DNA from: Syntrophaceae bacterium PtaB.Bin038
GTDB taxonomy: Bacteria; Desulfobacterota; Syntrophia; Syntrophales; UBA2192
Direction of reading: 5' to 3'
Assembly: GCA_002067855.1 (NCBI GenBank)
Contig: MVQS01000176.1
Coordinates: 1 to 9,946 of the forward strand
DNA length: 9,946 bases
Positions 1 to 6,322 of the stretch are shown piece by piece (positions within the stretch are counted from its first letter, which is position 1; every line of letters begins with the position of its first letter). The notes under the pieces are model-generated. The model searched no databases and had not been told where the DNA came from. It saw only the letters and a program-made list of their open reading frames with translations. The position numbers and the translations under genes were made by a program.

Positions 1-1
1 C

Positions 2-76
2 AACCAGCCCTACCTGAAGGAGCAGACCTATCTGAACCCGCACCCGGCGGAATTGATGCTCCGGAACCACGTATAG
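2..76 (+). CDS. 3' end of an unidentified protein gene (partial)
   Basis: An open frame enters from the left edge and ends at TAG 74-76, giving 24 residues ending in PAELMLRNHV. Only the C-terminal tail is visible, so I do not recognise the family. Codon choice (AAC, CTG, AAG, CCG, GCG) matches the real genes nearby, which supports it being coding. It is on the same strand as mutY, separated by about 125 bases, and could be an upstream neighbour or a separate unit. Confidence 0.55.
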   Translation, partial: NQPYLKEQTYLNPHPAELMLRNHV

Positions 77-81
77 AAGAC

Positions 82-106
82 AGGCTCAAGGCATTAGGCT
101 CAAGGC
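82..106. repeat. Short tandem direct repeat in the gap before mutY
   Basis: AGGCTCAAGGC occurs at 82-92 and again at 96-106, a 14-base period. A second short pair, TTCTGCAC, lies at 131-138 and 142-149. No clear promoter or terminator is seen in the 77-202 gap. The repeats look like low-complexity spacer sequence, and I cannot assign a function. Confidence 0.5.
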
Positions 107-202
107 GCATAGAACAAAGGGATCCGAATCTTCTGCACTCGTTCTGCACCATCCGGGCTCAGGAAAGTTGACGGATGCGTGCTTCATGAGTACTGTGCGG
201 GG

Positions 203-1300
203 ATGAGGAAACTCTCCGAAAAAGACATCCCCCGTCTTCTGCTCGACTGGTACAAGAAGAATAGAAGAGACCTGCCCTGGCGCAGGACGAGCGACCCCTA
301 CCGCATCTGGGTGGCCGAGGTCATGCTCCAGCAGACCCGCGTCGACACGGTCATCCCCTACTACGAACGCTTTCTGGAACGGTTCCCCGACGTGAACGCC
401 CTGGCAAGGGCCCGCCTGGACGCGGTCCTAAAGTCCTGGGAAGGCCTCGGCTACTATTCCCGCGCCCGGCACCTCCACGAGGCGGCCCGCATCGTCGCCC
501 GGCGGCACGGCGGGGAGGTTCCCGGCAGCATGGACGGGCTCCGGGCACTGCCCGGCGTGGGCGCCTACACCGCCGGGGCGATCCTCAGCATCGCCTTCGG
601 GAAACGCGCTGCAGCCGTCGATGGAAACGTGACCCGCGTCATCGCCCGCCTCTTTGCGATCGAAGACCCCGCGGGCGGGGGGAAGGCAACAAAACGGATC
701 GGCGGGATCGCGGAGCAACTCATCCCGGCAAGCGAACCCGGCCACTTCAACCAGGCCCTCATGGACCTCGGCTCCGTCATCTGCACCCCGGGAAGTCCCG
801 ACTGCCCCGCCTGCCCGCTGGCAGCGGCGTGCGGGGCACGGGGAAAAGGGATTCAGGGGTCGATTCCCTCAAAGAACGCGCAGGCGCCCCTGCCGCACCG
901 CGAGGCGGTCGCCGCCCTCCTCCGCAACGACCGGGGCGAGACCCTCTTCGTCAAGCGGCCGGACAGGGGACTCCTCGGGGGGCTCTGGCGCTTCCCCGGG
1001 GGGCTCCTCGAGGAAGGGGAGACGCCTGCGGCGGGGCTGCGCAGGATGCTGCGGGAGGAACTCGGGTTGAAGGGAACCCCCGGGAAGGAATTGCTCGCCG
1101 TCGAGCACGGGTACTCCCACTTCCGCGTCACCGTGCACGTCCTGCCCGGCTCGGTCAGGGGGCCCGTGGCGAATGGCGGGGCCGACGCCCGGTGGAGATG
1201 GGTGGGAGCGGAAGGGCAGTCGAGGATTGCCGTCTCGAGGCTCGAGAGAAAAATTTTGGGTGCGCTGAAGCGGGACGGGGGTAGGGAGAAGCCCGTTTGA
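203..1300 (+). CDS. mutY: A/G-specific adenine DNA glycosylase MutY
   Basis: MutY removes adenine mispaired with 8-oxoguanine, starting base excision repair that prevents G:C to T:A transversions. Numbering is from ATG 203 (365 aa). Visible are LPWR, the WVAEVMLQQTRV segment with the catalytic Glu at 39, a helix-hairpin-helix LPGVGAYTAGAI around 116-127, and the catalytic Asp in AVDGNVTRV at 140. A 4Fe-4S ligand set C-x6-C-x2-C-x5-C lies at Cys 194, 201, 204 and 210. The C-terminal domain is Nudix-like, and Y-S-H at 304-306 matches the FSH loop that reads 8-oxoG. The near-complete Nudix box at 267-289 has Met282 where the first Glu of REUxEE is expected. The start is uncertain: GTG 179 is in frame with AGGA 14 bases upstream, while ATG 203 places the catalytic residues about as in E. 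coli MutY (Glu37, Asp138). The next gene follows after 64 bases. Confidence 0.97.
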   Translation: MRKLSEKDIPRLLLDWYKKNRRDLPWRRTSDPYRIWVAEVMLQQTRVDTVIPYYERFLERFPDVNALARARLDAVLKSWEGLGYYSRARHLHEAARIVARRHGGEVPGSMDGLRALPGVGAYTAGAILSIAFGKRAAAVDGNVTRVIARLFAIEDPAGGGKATKRIGGIAEQLIPASEPGHFNQALMDLGSVICTPGSPDCPACPLAAACGARGKGIQGSIPSKNAQAPLPHREAVAALLRNDRGETLFVKRPDRGLLGGLWRFPGGLLEEGETPAAGLRRMLREELGLKGTPGKELLAVEHGYSHFRVTVHVLPGSVRGPVANGGADARWRWVGAEGQSRIAVSRLERKILGALKRDGGREKPV

Positions 1301-1364
1301 GGATGGAAAAAAGTCTTCCAAACGTGTACGATTGCCGGGTGTTTTCTGCACACGGGGGCGCCCC

Positions 1365-1847
1365 ATGAGCAAGGACCACATCCCGGCGACGCCGGCCATC
1401 CGGGTCCTGAAAGACAACGGGGTCGACTTCGTGCCCCGCCCCTACAAGTACGAGGAGAGGGGCGGCACGGGGGTCGCGGCCAGGGAACTCGGCGTCGACG
1501 AGCACCTCACCGTCAAGACGCTCGTCATGGAGGACGAGAAGAAGGCACCCTTCATCGTCCTCATGCACGGCGACAAAGAGGTGTCGACCAAGGAACTCGC
1601 CCGCATCCTGGGAGTCAAGACGGTACAGCCCTGTGACCCGACGGCGGCCAACCGCCACACGGGCTACATGGTGGGCGGTACGTCGCCCTTCGGCACGAAG
1701 AAGGCCCTTCCCGTCTACGTGGAGGAGACCATTCTCGCCCTGCCTGCGATTTACATCAACGCGGGGCGCAAGGGCCTGCTCGTGGAGATGAGGCCGGCCG
1801 ACCTCGCGAGGGTGTTGAAACCCGTGCCGGTCAACGTGGCACGATGA
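1365..1847 (+). CDS. ybaK: YbaK/EbsC (ProX-like) aminoacyl-tRNA deacylase
   Basis: This 160-residue protein has the size and motifs of the YbaK/EbsC family, free-standing trans-editing enzymes that hydrolyse misacylated tRNA; E. coli YbaK clears Cys-tRNA(Pro). Visible are the N-terminal TPAIRVLKDNGVDF, the TVKTLVM segment with the conserved Lys51, and the GGTSPFGTKK signature (GGxSPxG) in the second half. ATG 1365 is chosen because it fits the family N-terminus; TTG 1332 would add 11 atypical residues. The upstream Shine-Dalgarno is weak. The gene lies 64 bases after mutY on the same strand and may share its transcript. Substrate choice (Cys-tRNA(Pro) or another) cannot be read from the sequence. 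Confidence 0.93.
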   Translation: MSKDHIPATPAIRVLKDNGVDFVPRPYKYEERGGTGVAARELGVDEHLTVKTLVMEDEKKAPFIVLMHGDKEVSTKELARILGVKTVQPCDPTAANRHTGYMVGGTSPFGTKKALPVYVEETILALPAIYINAGRKGLLVEMRPADLARVLKPVPVNVAR

Positions 1848-1870
1848 CAGACAAGAGGTTGAGAAGGGAA

Positions 1871-1949
1871 GAAGGTGAGAAGGTGCGAAGGTTGGAGGGG
1901 GCCGGACGGATGCCAACGGGTTGTCCAACCTTCTTACCCTCTCACCTTC
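1871..1949. repeat. Long imperfect inverted repeat (25-base arms)
   Basis: The arms at 1871-1895 and 1925-1949 pair at 22 of 25 positions around a 29-base spacer. An outer ACAGAC (1847-1852) / GTCTGT (1955-1960) pair adds to the symmetry. The left arm is purine-rich, with repeated GAAGGT units. It begins just after the ybaK stop and could attenuate or separate transcription from the thioredoxin gene, but there is no T-run as in an intrinsic terminator. It may be a dispersed repeat of the genome. Confidence 0.7.
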
Positions 1950-1989
1950 GTGACGTCTGTGCCCTAATGAAAATGGGCCCGGCAGGCCG

Positions 1990-2466
1990 ATGAAGTTCAA
2001 GAAAGCGATGGATCAGGAAAGCCTCATCATCGAGTGTCTCCGCTGCGGGACGAGAAACCGCCTCCCGCGGGTGCGCATCCATGACAAACCGCATTGCGGT
2101 AAGTGCCATGCACCCCTGGACGTGCACGGATTTGCGGTGCGGCCCCTGGAGACGACCGACGCGAAATTCGCCGTGGACGTCCTCGCCGCCGCGCAGCCGT
2201 CCCTCGTCTTCTTTTACTCGCCGACGTGCCCGTACTGCCGGATGCTCTCACCCGTCATCGACGAGCTTGCCGTCAAGTTCGAGGGGGCGGCCCTGATTTC
2301 GCGGATCAACGTCACGGTCAACCCCGTCACCGCGCAGCAGTTCGGCATCCAGGGCGTGCCGACGCTGCTTCTGTTCCGCGAGGGGAAATTGATGAAGCGC
2401 ATGGTGGGGGTGCTGTCGGGCGACGAGATCGAGCGGACCCTGAAAGGAATCATCAAGCTGTCGTGA
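1990..2466 (+). CDS. Zinc-ribbon thioredoxin (TrxC-like) with CPYC active site
   Basis: This is a 158-residue cytoplasmic protein with a thioredoxin-2 (TrxC) layout. The N-terminal zinc ribbon has C16-x2-C19 and C36-x2-C39. A thioredoxin fold follows, with an FFYSPTCPYCRMLSP active site at Cys80/Cys83 and the cis-Pro loop GVPTLLLF at Pro124. The family normally carries CGPC; here the dipeptide is Pro-Tyr, as in glutaredoxins, which is expected to change redox potential and partners. ATG 1990 has only a weak GGCAGG upstream, and Met7 (2008) is an alternative; neither changes the domains. No signal peptide is seen. The stop overlaps the next gene's GTG start (GTGA), so the two are probably translationally coupled. 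Likely a disulfide reductase, with an unknown substrate. Confidence 0.9.
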   Translation: MKFKKAMDQESLIIECLRCGTRNRLPRVRIHDKPHCGKCHAPLDVHGFAVRPLETTDAKFAVDVLAAAQPSLVFFYSPTCPYCRMLSPVIDELAVKFEGAALISRINVTVNPVTAQQFGIQGVPTLLLFREGKLMKRMVGVLSGDEIERTLKGIIKLS

Positions 2467-3410
2467 CCGCCACCCGGGACAAACTCAAGGAAGGGATCCA
2501 AAACGGGCTGAAGCGGGGGTGGGGTGCGTTTCTCTGGATGATGAAGATCATCCTCCCCGTCTCTTTCCTGACCGCCGCCCTCGCCTGGACCGGCTGGCTG
2601 TCGAAGCTCGATTTCCTGCTGGCGCCCCTCATGGGATTCATGGGCCTGCCGTCCATGGCGGCCCTGCCCATCCTGATCGGCGGGCTCACGGGGATCTACG
2701 GCGGGATCGCCGCCATGGCGGTGCTCCCCTTCACCGTCGCCGAGATGACCCTGCTGGCGAATTTTCTGCTCATCTGCCACAACCTCATCCAGGAAGGGGT
2801 CATCCAGGCCAAGTCAGGCCTCAACCCCGTGAAGGCAACCCTGTTCCGGGTCGCTGCCGCCGTGCTCACCGTCTGGGCCATGACCTTCTTCATCCCCACC
2901 GATCCCGCCGCCTCCGCGCAGGCCGGCGCGCTGGCCGCCCCCGCGCAGGCATTCCCTGCCATGGTCTACGATTGGGCCCTCTCGATGTTCTCCCTTGCCG
3001 TGAAGGTCTTCTTCATCATCATGACGATCCTCACCCTGCTGGACATCGCCAAGAGCATGGGCTGGGTCATGCCCATCGTCCGGGCCCTGTCGCCTTTCCT
3101 GAGATTGCTGGGACTGAGCGAAAAGGTGGGGATCCTCTGGATGACGGCCGTCGTCTTCGGCCTGGCCTATGGCGGGGCCGTGATCGTGGAGGAAGCCAGG
3201 CAGGGCAACCTCTCGAAGGAGGAACTCGAGGAGCTGCAGCTCTCCATCGGGATCAACCACTCCATGGTGGAGGACCCCATCCTGTTCATGGCCTTCGGGA
3301 TCAGCCCCTTCTGGCTCTGGGTTCCGCGGCTCATCACGGCCATGGCGGCCACCCGGTTGCTCACCCTCTGGGTGTCCCTTCGCAAGACGTCGGCCCGTCA
3401 AGCTGCCTGA
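2463..3410 (+). CDS. Gate-domain (nucleoside-recognition type) inner-membrane protein
   Basis: This 315-residue polytopic membrane protein starts at GTG 2463, overlapping the thioredoxin stop by four bases, with AAAGGA upstream inside that gene. Hydrophobic segments are visible near 24-45, 50-72, 76-103, 124-144, 172-193, 222-243 and 280-304. Two related halves carry GIYGGI (77-82) and GLAYGGAVI (233-241), typical of Gate/Nucleoside_recog domains (pfam07670) found in SpmA/SpmB-like proteins and nucleoside transporters. The NHSMVEDPILF segment (265-275) is also of the family type. An Ala-rich loop lies at about 147-165. The transported substrate, if any, is unknown; the domain name does not prove nucleoside specificity. 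Its last 50 bases overlap the convergent minus-strand gene. Confidence 0.85.
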   Translation: MTATRDKLKEGIQNGLKRGWGAFLWMMKIILPVSFLTAALAWTGWLSKLDFLLAPLMGFMGLPSMAALPILIGGLTGIYGGIAAMAVLPFTVAEMTLLANFLLICHNLIQEGVIQAKSGLNPVKATLFRVAAAVLTVWAMTFFIPTDPAASAQAGALAAPAQAFPAMVYDWALSMFSLAVKVFFIIMTILTLLDIAKSMGWVMPIVRALSPFLRLLGLSEKVGILWMTAVVFGLAYGGAVIVEEARQGNLSKEELEELQLSIGINHSMVEDPILFMAFGISPFWLWVPRLITAMAATRLLTLWVSLRKTSARQAA

Positions 3411-3720
3411 GGTGTCTCTCCATGCAAGCCTGAAGGAGCCGCCTGGCCTCCTCCAGTCCCTTTCGATAGGCCTCCTCAAAGGCCTCGTCCCCCATCCTGC
3501 AGGTGAGGAAAACAGGCGCGTAATAGATCGCGTTGAAATCCTGGACCTCGGAGGACTCCTCCCCGCAGAGGGCTTTCAGGGTCGCCTCCGTCTGCTTTCT
3601 CCACCGGCCGAATTCCCCTGACGCAGCCGTTTGTCCCTTCAGCCGATCAATGGCATCGATTTGATCCTGAAGCCTTTTCTTCACCATCACCCGTTGCCTG
3701 CACCCGGCTTCCCGATTCAT
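3361..3720 (-). CDS. Small conserved-looking protein of unknown function
   Basis: This is a 119-residue protein read on the minus strand, rich in charged and helical residues. A pattern F37-x2-W40-x3-T44-x3-L48 is followed by CGEESSEVQDFNAIYYAP (52-69). I recall similar W-x3-T-x3-L, FGxxS, V-x2-F-x-x-I-x-Y patterns in uncharacterised bacterial proteins, but I can name no family. A second helix (about 78-105) is Glu/Arg/Leu-rich and may form a coiled coil. It is not a simple shadow: most of it lies outside any plus-strand gene. The start is unclear; Met12 (ATG at 3687) has a weak AGG upstream and would give 108 residues. Its 3' end overlaps the membrane-protein gene by 50 bases, convergently. 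Confidence 0.72.
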   Translation of the reverse strand: MNREAGCRQRVMVKKRLQDQIDAIDRLKGQTAASGEFGRWRKQTEATLKALCGEESSEVQDFNAIYYAPVFLTCRMGDEAFEEAYRKGLEEARRLLQACMERHLRQLDGPTSCEGTPRG

Positions 3721-3770
3721 TCATACCATATCGCCGCTTCCGGGGACAGACGCAACGGGATCGAATCTTC

Positions 3771-3788
3771 TGCTTCAAGCGTGAAGCA
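3771..3788. promoter_or_regulatory. Inverted repeat, candidate activator-binding site
   Basis: TGCTTCA-AGCG-TGAAGCA is a perfect 7-base inverted repeat with a 4-base spacer. It lies about 170 bases upstream of the sigma-54-type promoter at 3950-3965, a distance typical of upstream activating sequences bound by dimeric Fis-type activators. A second, looser pair, TTGC (3790-3793) and GCAA (3803-3806), follows. Binding by the activator encoded at 6291-7661 is inference only. The repeat could also serve the divergent minus-strand gene. Confidence 0.5.
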
Positions 3789-3949
3789 TTTGCTTCTATT
3801 TTGCAACGTGCCGATAATCCTGACATTTTCTCCCGATCGCCCCGAAAATCCCCGCCGGGCTCAGGATGTGCTTCATTTCTGCCGGGACATGCCGCGGGCG
3901 GCTGTTCAAAAAACCCAACTATATCAGCACATTAAAAATTCATCCTCCC

Positions 3950-3965
3950 GGGCACGGCGATTGCT
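3950..3965 (+). promoter_or_regulatory. Sigma-54 (-24/-12) promoter
   Basis: GGGCACG-GCGA-TTGCT matches the consensus TGGCACG-N4-TTGCW at every position except the first T. The essential GG (3951-3952) and GC (3963-3964) are separated by exactly ten bases. Transcription would start near 3976, about 30 bases before ATG 4006 and upstream of its ribosome binding site. A sigma-54 activator gene lies 2.3 kb downstream, and an inverted repeat lies upstream at 3771-3788. The rest of the 3721-4005 gap is relatively AT-rich (notably 3905-3945) and shows no other gene. Confidence 0.72.
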
Positions 3966-4005
3966 CTACATCAGGTCGGAAAGACAGACCAGAGGAGGCG
4001 ACACC

Positions 4006-4359
4006 ATGAAAGCGCCGAACAGAACCGCAACCATCTGCCAATGGGCAGCCGACCCGACGCAGACCTGCCTCGGCAGCACCAGGGGCCGCGTGGCCGAAGT
4101 CGTGACTGCCGATGTAACCCCCGCCAGGGTGTTCGTTCCCTCCGGCGGTGTCGCAGCGCGGGTGCGCAGCATCCCCGAGCGGCTCATCAGGTACGAGAAG
4201 CGGGGCTCCGTCGGGGTCGTCACGGCGCGGGTGGCGAACATCGGCGAGATCTACGAGGAACTCGATGCCCTGCTCGATCGGATCGCAGCGGACGAGGAGA
4301 TTCAGATCGTCGCCGTCTACACCCGGAACGGGCTCTTTGCGTCGCTTCCCATACGCTGA
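4006..4359 (+). CDS. Orphan 117-residue protein, candidate sigma-54-regulated gene
   Basis: ATG 4006 has an excellent ribosome binding site, AGAGGAGG at 3991-3998, seven bases upstream, which decides the start although the frame stays open further 5'. I do not recognise the family. The protein has no signal peptide or membrane segment. Two N-terminal cysteines form C11-x9-C21. The middle is rich in Val and Arg. The C-terminal half, SVGVVTARVANIGEIYEEL and onward, looks like a compact alpha/beta unit: strand, acidic helix (about 82-98), strand IQIVAVYTRNG. It follows a sigma-54-type promoter and precedes the sensor kinase gene by 265 bases, suggesting it is an output or partner of that system, which is inference. 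Codon use matches its neighbours. Confidence 0.8.
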   Translation: MKAPNRTATICQWAADPTQTCLGSTRGRVAEVVTADVTPARVFVPSGGVAARVRSIPERLIRYEKRGSVGVVTARVANIGEIYEELDALLDRIAADEEIQIVAVYTRNGLFASLPIR

Positions 4360-4554
4360 GTCCCGACAGCGGGTCTCGGCCCGAGAGAAAGGCAGGCGGC
4401 ATCGAGGAGGCAGGGATCCGATGCCGGAGGATTCGCCGAACTCGTTCACGGCAGCAGGATGAGTGCGGAGCCGGATCATTCAGGAGGGGGTGCCCGGCTG
4501 GAAGTGTTCCGTCCTGCCCGGGTCCGGCGCGTCGAGGGTGGGGAAGAAAAAACC

Positions 4555-4582
4555 TTGCCAACTTCAATAAATGGGGTATGAT
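4555..4582 (+). promoter_or_regulatory. Sigma-70-type promoter for the kinase-activator operon
   Basis: TTGCCA (4555-4560) and TATGAT (4577-4582) each match the consensus at five of six positions, with a 16-base spacer. Transcription would begin near 4589. The promoter lies in the 265-base gap 4360-4624 before the kinase gene. It shows that the in-frame ATG 4571, which sits in the spacer, cannot be the start for this transcript. Confidence 0.6.
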
Positions 4583-4624
4583 TTCGACTGCGTGGTGCCG
4601 GGAACCCACCACCCCAGGGCACGC

Positions 4625-6322
4625 ATGAGCCGCAAACCCGAAAGAAAAAGCGAAAGCAGGAATGCAACGTCCTGGAAGCCCATGGAATACCAGGGCGATC
4701 TCCACGCCAAGGACAGGCTGCTAACCTCCATCCACAAGATCAGCCATCTCCTCACCCGGCCCGTTTCCCTCGACACCGTCCTGACCGCCATCGTCGAGGA
4801 AACAGCCCATGTCTTCGGCTACGACCGTGTCGCGATCTACCTGGTCAGCAAGGACAAGCGGCTTCTGGAGTGCAAGTACGAGATCGGCTTCACGCCCGAG
4901 GAGATGGAGATCGCCTTTCAGCGGCCCTTCAACCTCGAGCGCCACGAGTGTATCGAGACCCTGGTGGTGAAGACGGGGCAGACGGTCTACATCCGTGACT
5001 ACAGCACCGACAGCCGGGTGACCTACCTGGACCGGAAGGTCAGCGCGAAGCAGAACCGTTTTGCCACCATCGCCGTTCCCCTGAATCTCCGGGAGTCCGT
5101 CATCGGTATCATCGAGGCGGACCGCGGCGGGTATCCACTCGTCCTCACCGAAGAGGACATCCAGCATCTCTCCATCTTCGCCAACCAGGCGAGCATCATC
5201 ATCGAGAACACGCGCCTCTACGAGCAGCTCGTCAACGAGCGAAACTTCGCGGAAAACGTGGTGCAGAGCTCGCCGAACTGCATTCTCGTCGTGAACTGCG
5301 ACGAGACTCTGCGAACGGTGAACCCCATGGCCCAGTCGATCCTGGGGTTGAAACAGGATTCGGTGATCGGCCAGAAGGCGCCGCAGGTCCTCGGAGACCC
5401 GCTGGGGAAGATCATCAGCGATGCCCTCGCCGGCCGGCTGACCGACGGCAACGAGGTCGTCATCAAGCACAAGGGCGGGGCCCGGACCATTCTCGAAGTC
5501 AGCACCTCCCAGCTCAGAAGCCAGGACGGCGCTGTGCTCGGGGCCGTGCTGATCGCCATGGACCTCACGGAGGCGAAGAAAACGGACGAGTGGATGCGGA
5601 GGGTGGACCGTCTCTCTTCGCTGGGGCAGCTGTCCGCAGGGGTCGCCCACGAGATCCGCAACCCCCTGGCGAGCATCAACTTCAACATCCAGCTGCTGTC
5701 CAAGCGAGCCCGGCTCGACGAGAAGTCTCAGCGGATCATCGAAAACTCCCTGGCCGGCGTGGAGCGGATCAAGGGACTCGTGAAGGGGATGCTCGACTTC
5801 AGCCGTCCCGCCCCGCCCCAGCTCAAGAAGGAATCCATCCACCGCGCCCTGGAGGACGCCGTGGCCCTGATGGATTCCCAGTTCGCCAAACACGGGATCA
5901 AGGTCGTCATGAATCTCGCAGGCGACGTCCCCGACATCGTCTTCGACAACCGCCAGATCCAGCAGGTCTTCGTCAACATGCTGCTCAACGCGATGCAGGC
6001 CATGCCCGAGGGCGGCACCGTGACGATCGAAACCCGGGTCGGGGGAGAGACGAAGGAGCTGAGCCGCTACCTCAGCGTCTACCTCAGCGACACCGGGATC
6101 GGCATCCCCCGGGAGAATTTCTCGAAGATCTTCGATCCCTTTTTCACGACCAAGCCCGAAGGCACGGGGCTGGGACTCTCCATCGCCCACAAGATCCTCG
6201 AGCAACACGGCGCCCACATCGAAATCCGGAGCCGGGTCGGCCAGGGAACGATGTTCATCATCCGCTTCCCCATCGAAGGGGTAGAGAAACATGTACCGGT
6301 ACAAGATCCTCATCGTGGATGA
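4625..6322 (+). CDS. Soluble GAF-PAS sensor histidine kinase (NtrB-like)
   Basis: Numbering is from ATG 4625 (565 aa). The protein has no membrane segment, so it should sense a cytoplasmic signal. Domains in order: GAF (about 47-198), PAS (about 207-316, beginning VVQSSPNCILVVN), HisKA dimerisation helix with phospho-acceptor His342 in AHEIRNPL, and HATPase_c with N-box Asn451/Asn455, G1 DTGIGIP (489-495), F-box FDPFFTTK (503-510) and G2 GTGLGLSI (513-520). All catalytic motifs are intact. It should autophosphorylate and pass phosphate to Asp53 of the activator encoded next, whose gene it overlaps by 32 bases. The start is uncertain: ATG 4682 has GGAAG close upstream and would remove 19 residues without touching a domain; ATG 4571 lies inside the promoter. 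The ligand is unknown. Confidence 0.95.
   Translation: MSRKPERKSESRNATSWKPMEYQGDLHAKDRLLTSIHKISHLLTRPVSLDTVLTAIVEETAHVFGYDRVAIYLVSKDKRLLECKYEIGFTPEEMEIAFQRPFNLERHECIETLVVKTGQTVYIRDYSTDSRVTYLDRKVSAKQNRFATIAVPLNLRESVIGIIEADRGGYPLVLTEEDIQHLSIFANQASIIIENTRLYEQLVNERNFAENVVQSSPNCILVVNCDETLRTVNPMAQSILGLKQDSVIGQKAPQVLGDPLGKIISDALAGRLTDGNEVVIKHKGGARTILEVSTSQLRSQDGAVLGAVLIAMDLTEAKKTDEWMRRVDRLSSLGQLSAGVAHEIRNPLASINFNIQLLSKRARLDEKSQRIIENSLAGVERIKGLVKGMLDFSRPAPPQLKKESIHRALEDAVALMDSQFAKHGIKVVMNLAGDVPDIVFDNRQIQQVFVNMLLNAMQAMPEGGTVTIETRVGGETKELSRYLSVYLSDTGIGIPRENFSKIFDPFFTTKPEGTGLGLSIAHKILEQHGAHIEIRSRVGQGTMFIIRFPIEGVEKHVPVQDPHRG

Noticed and set aside
2519..3433. 304-residue plus-strand frame inside the membrane-protein gene
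   Set aside because: Composition is dominated by His, Arg, Gly and Pro, typical of an out-of-frame reading; the overlapping Gate-domain protein is clearly the real product.
4421..4581. Two tiny overlapping frames (13 codons from 4421 behind AGGAGG; 40 codons from 4459 joined by ATGA)
   Set aside because: The ribosome binding site is tempting, but the products are short and unremarkable, and the second runs through the kinase promoter. Not supported without conservation data.
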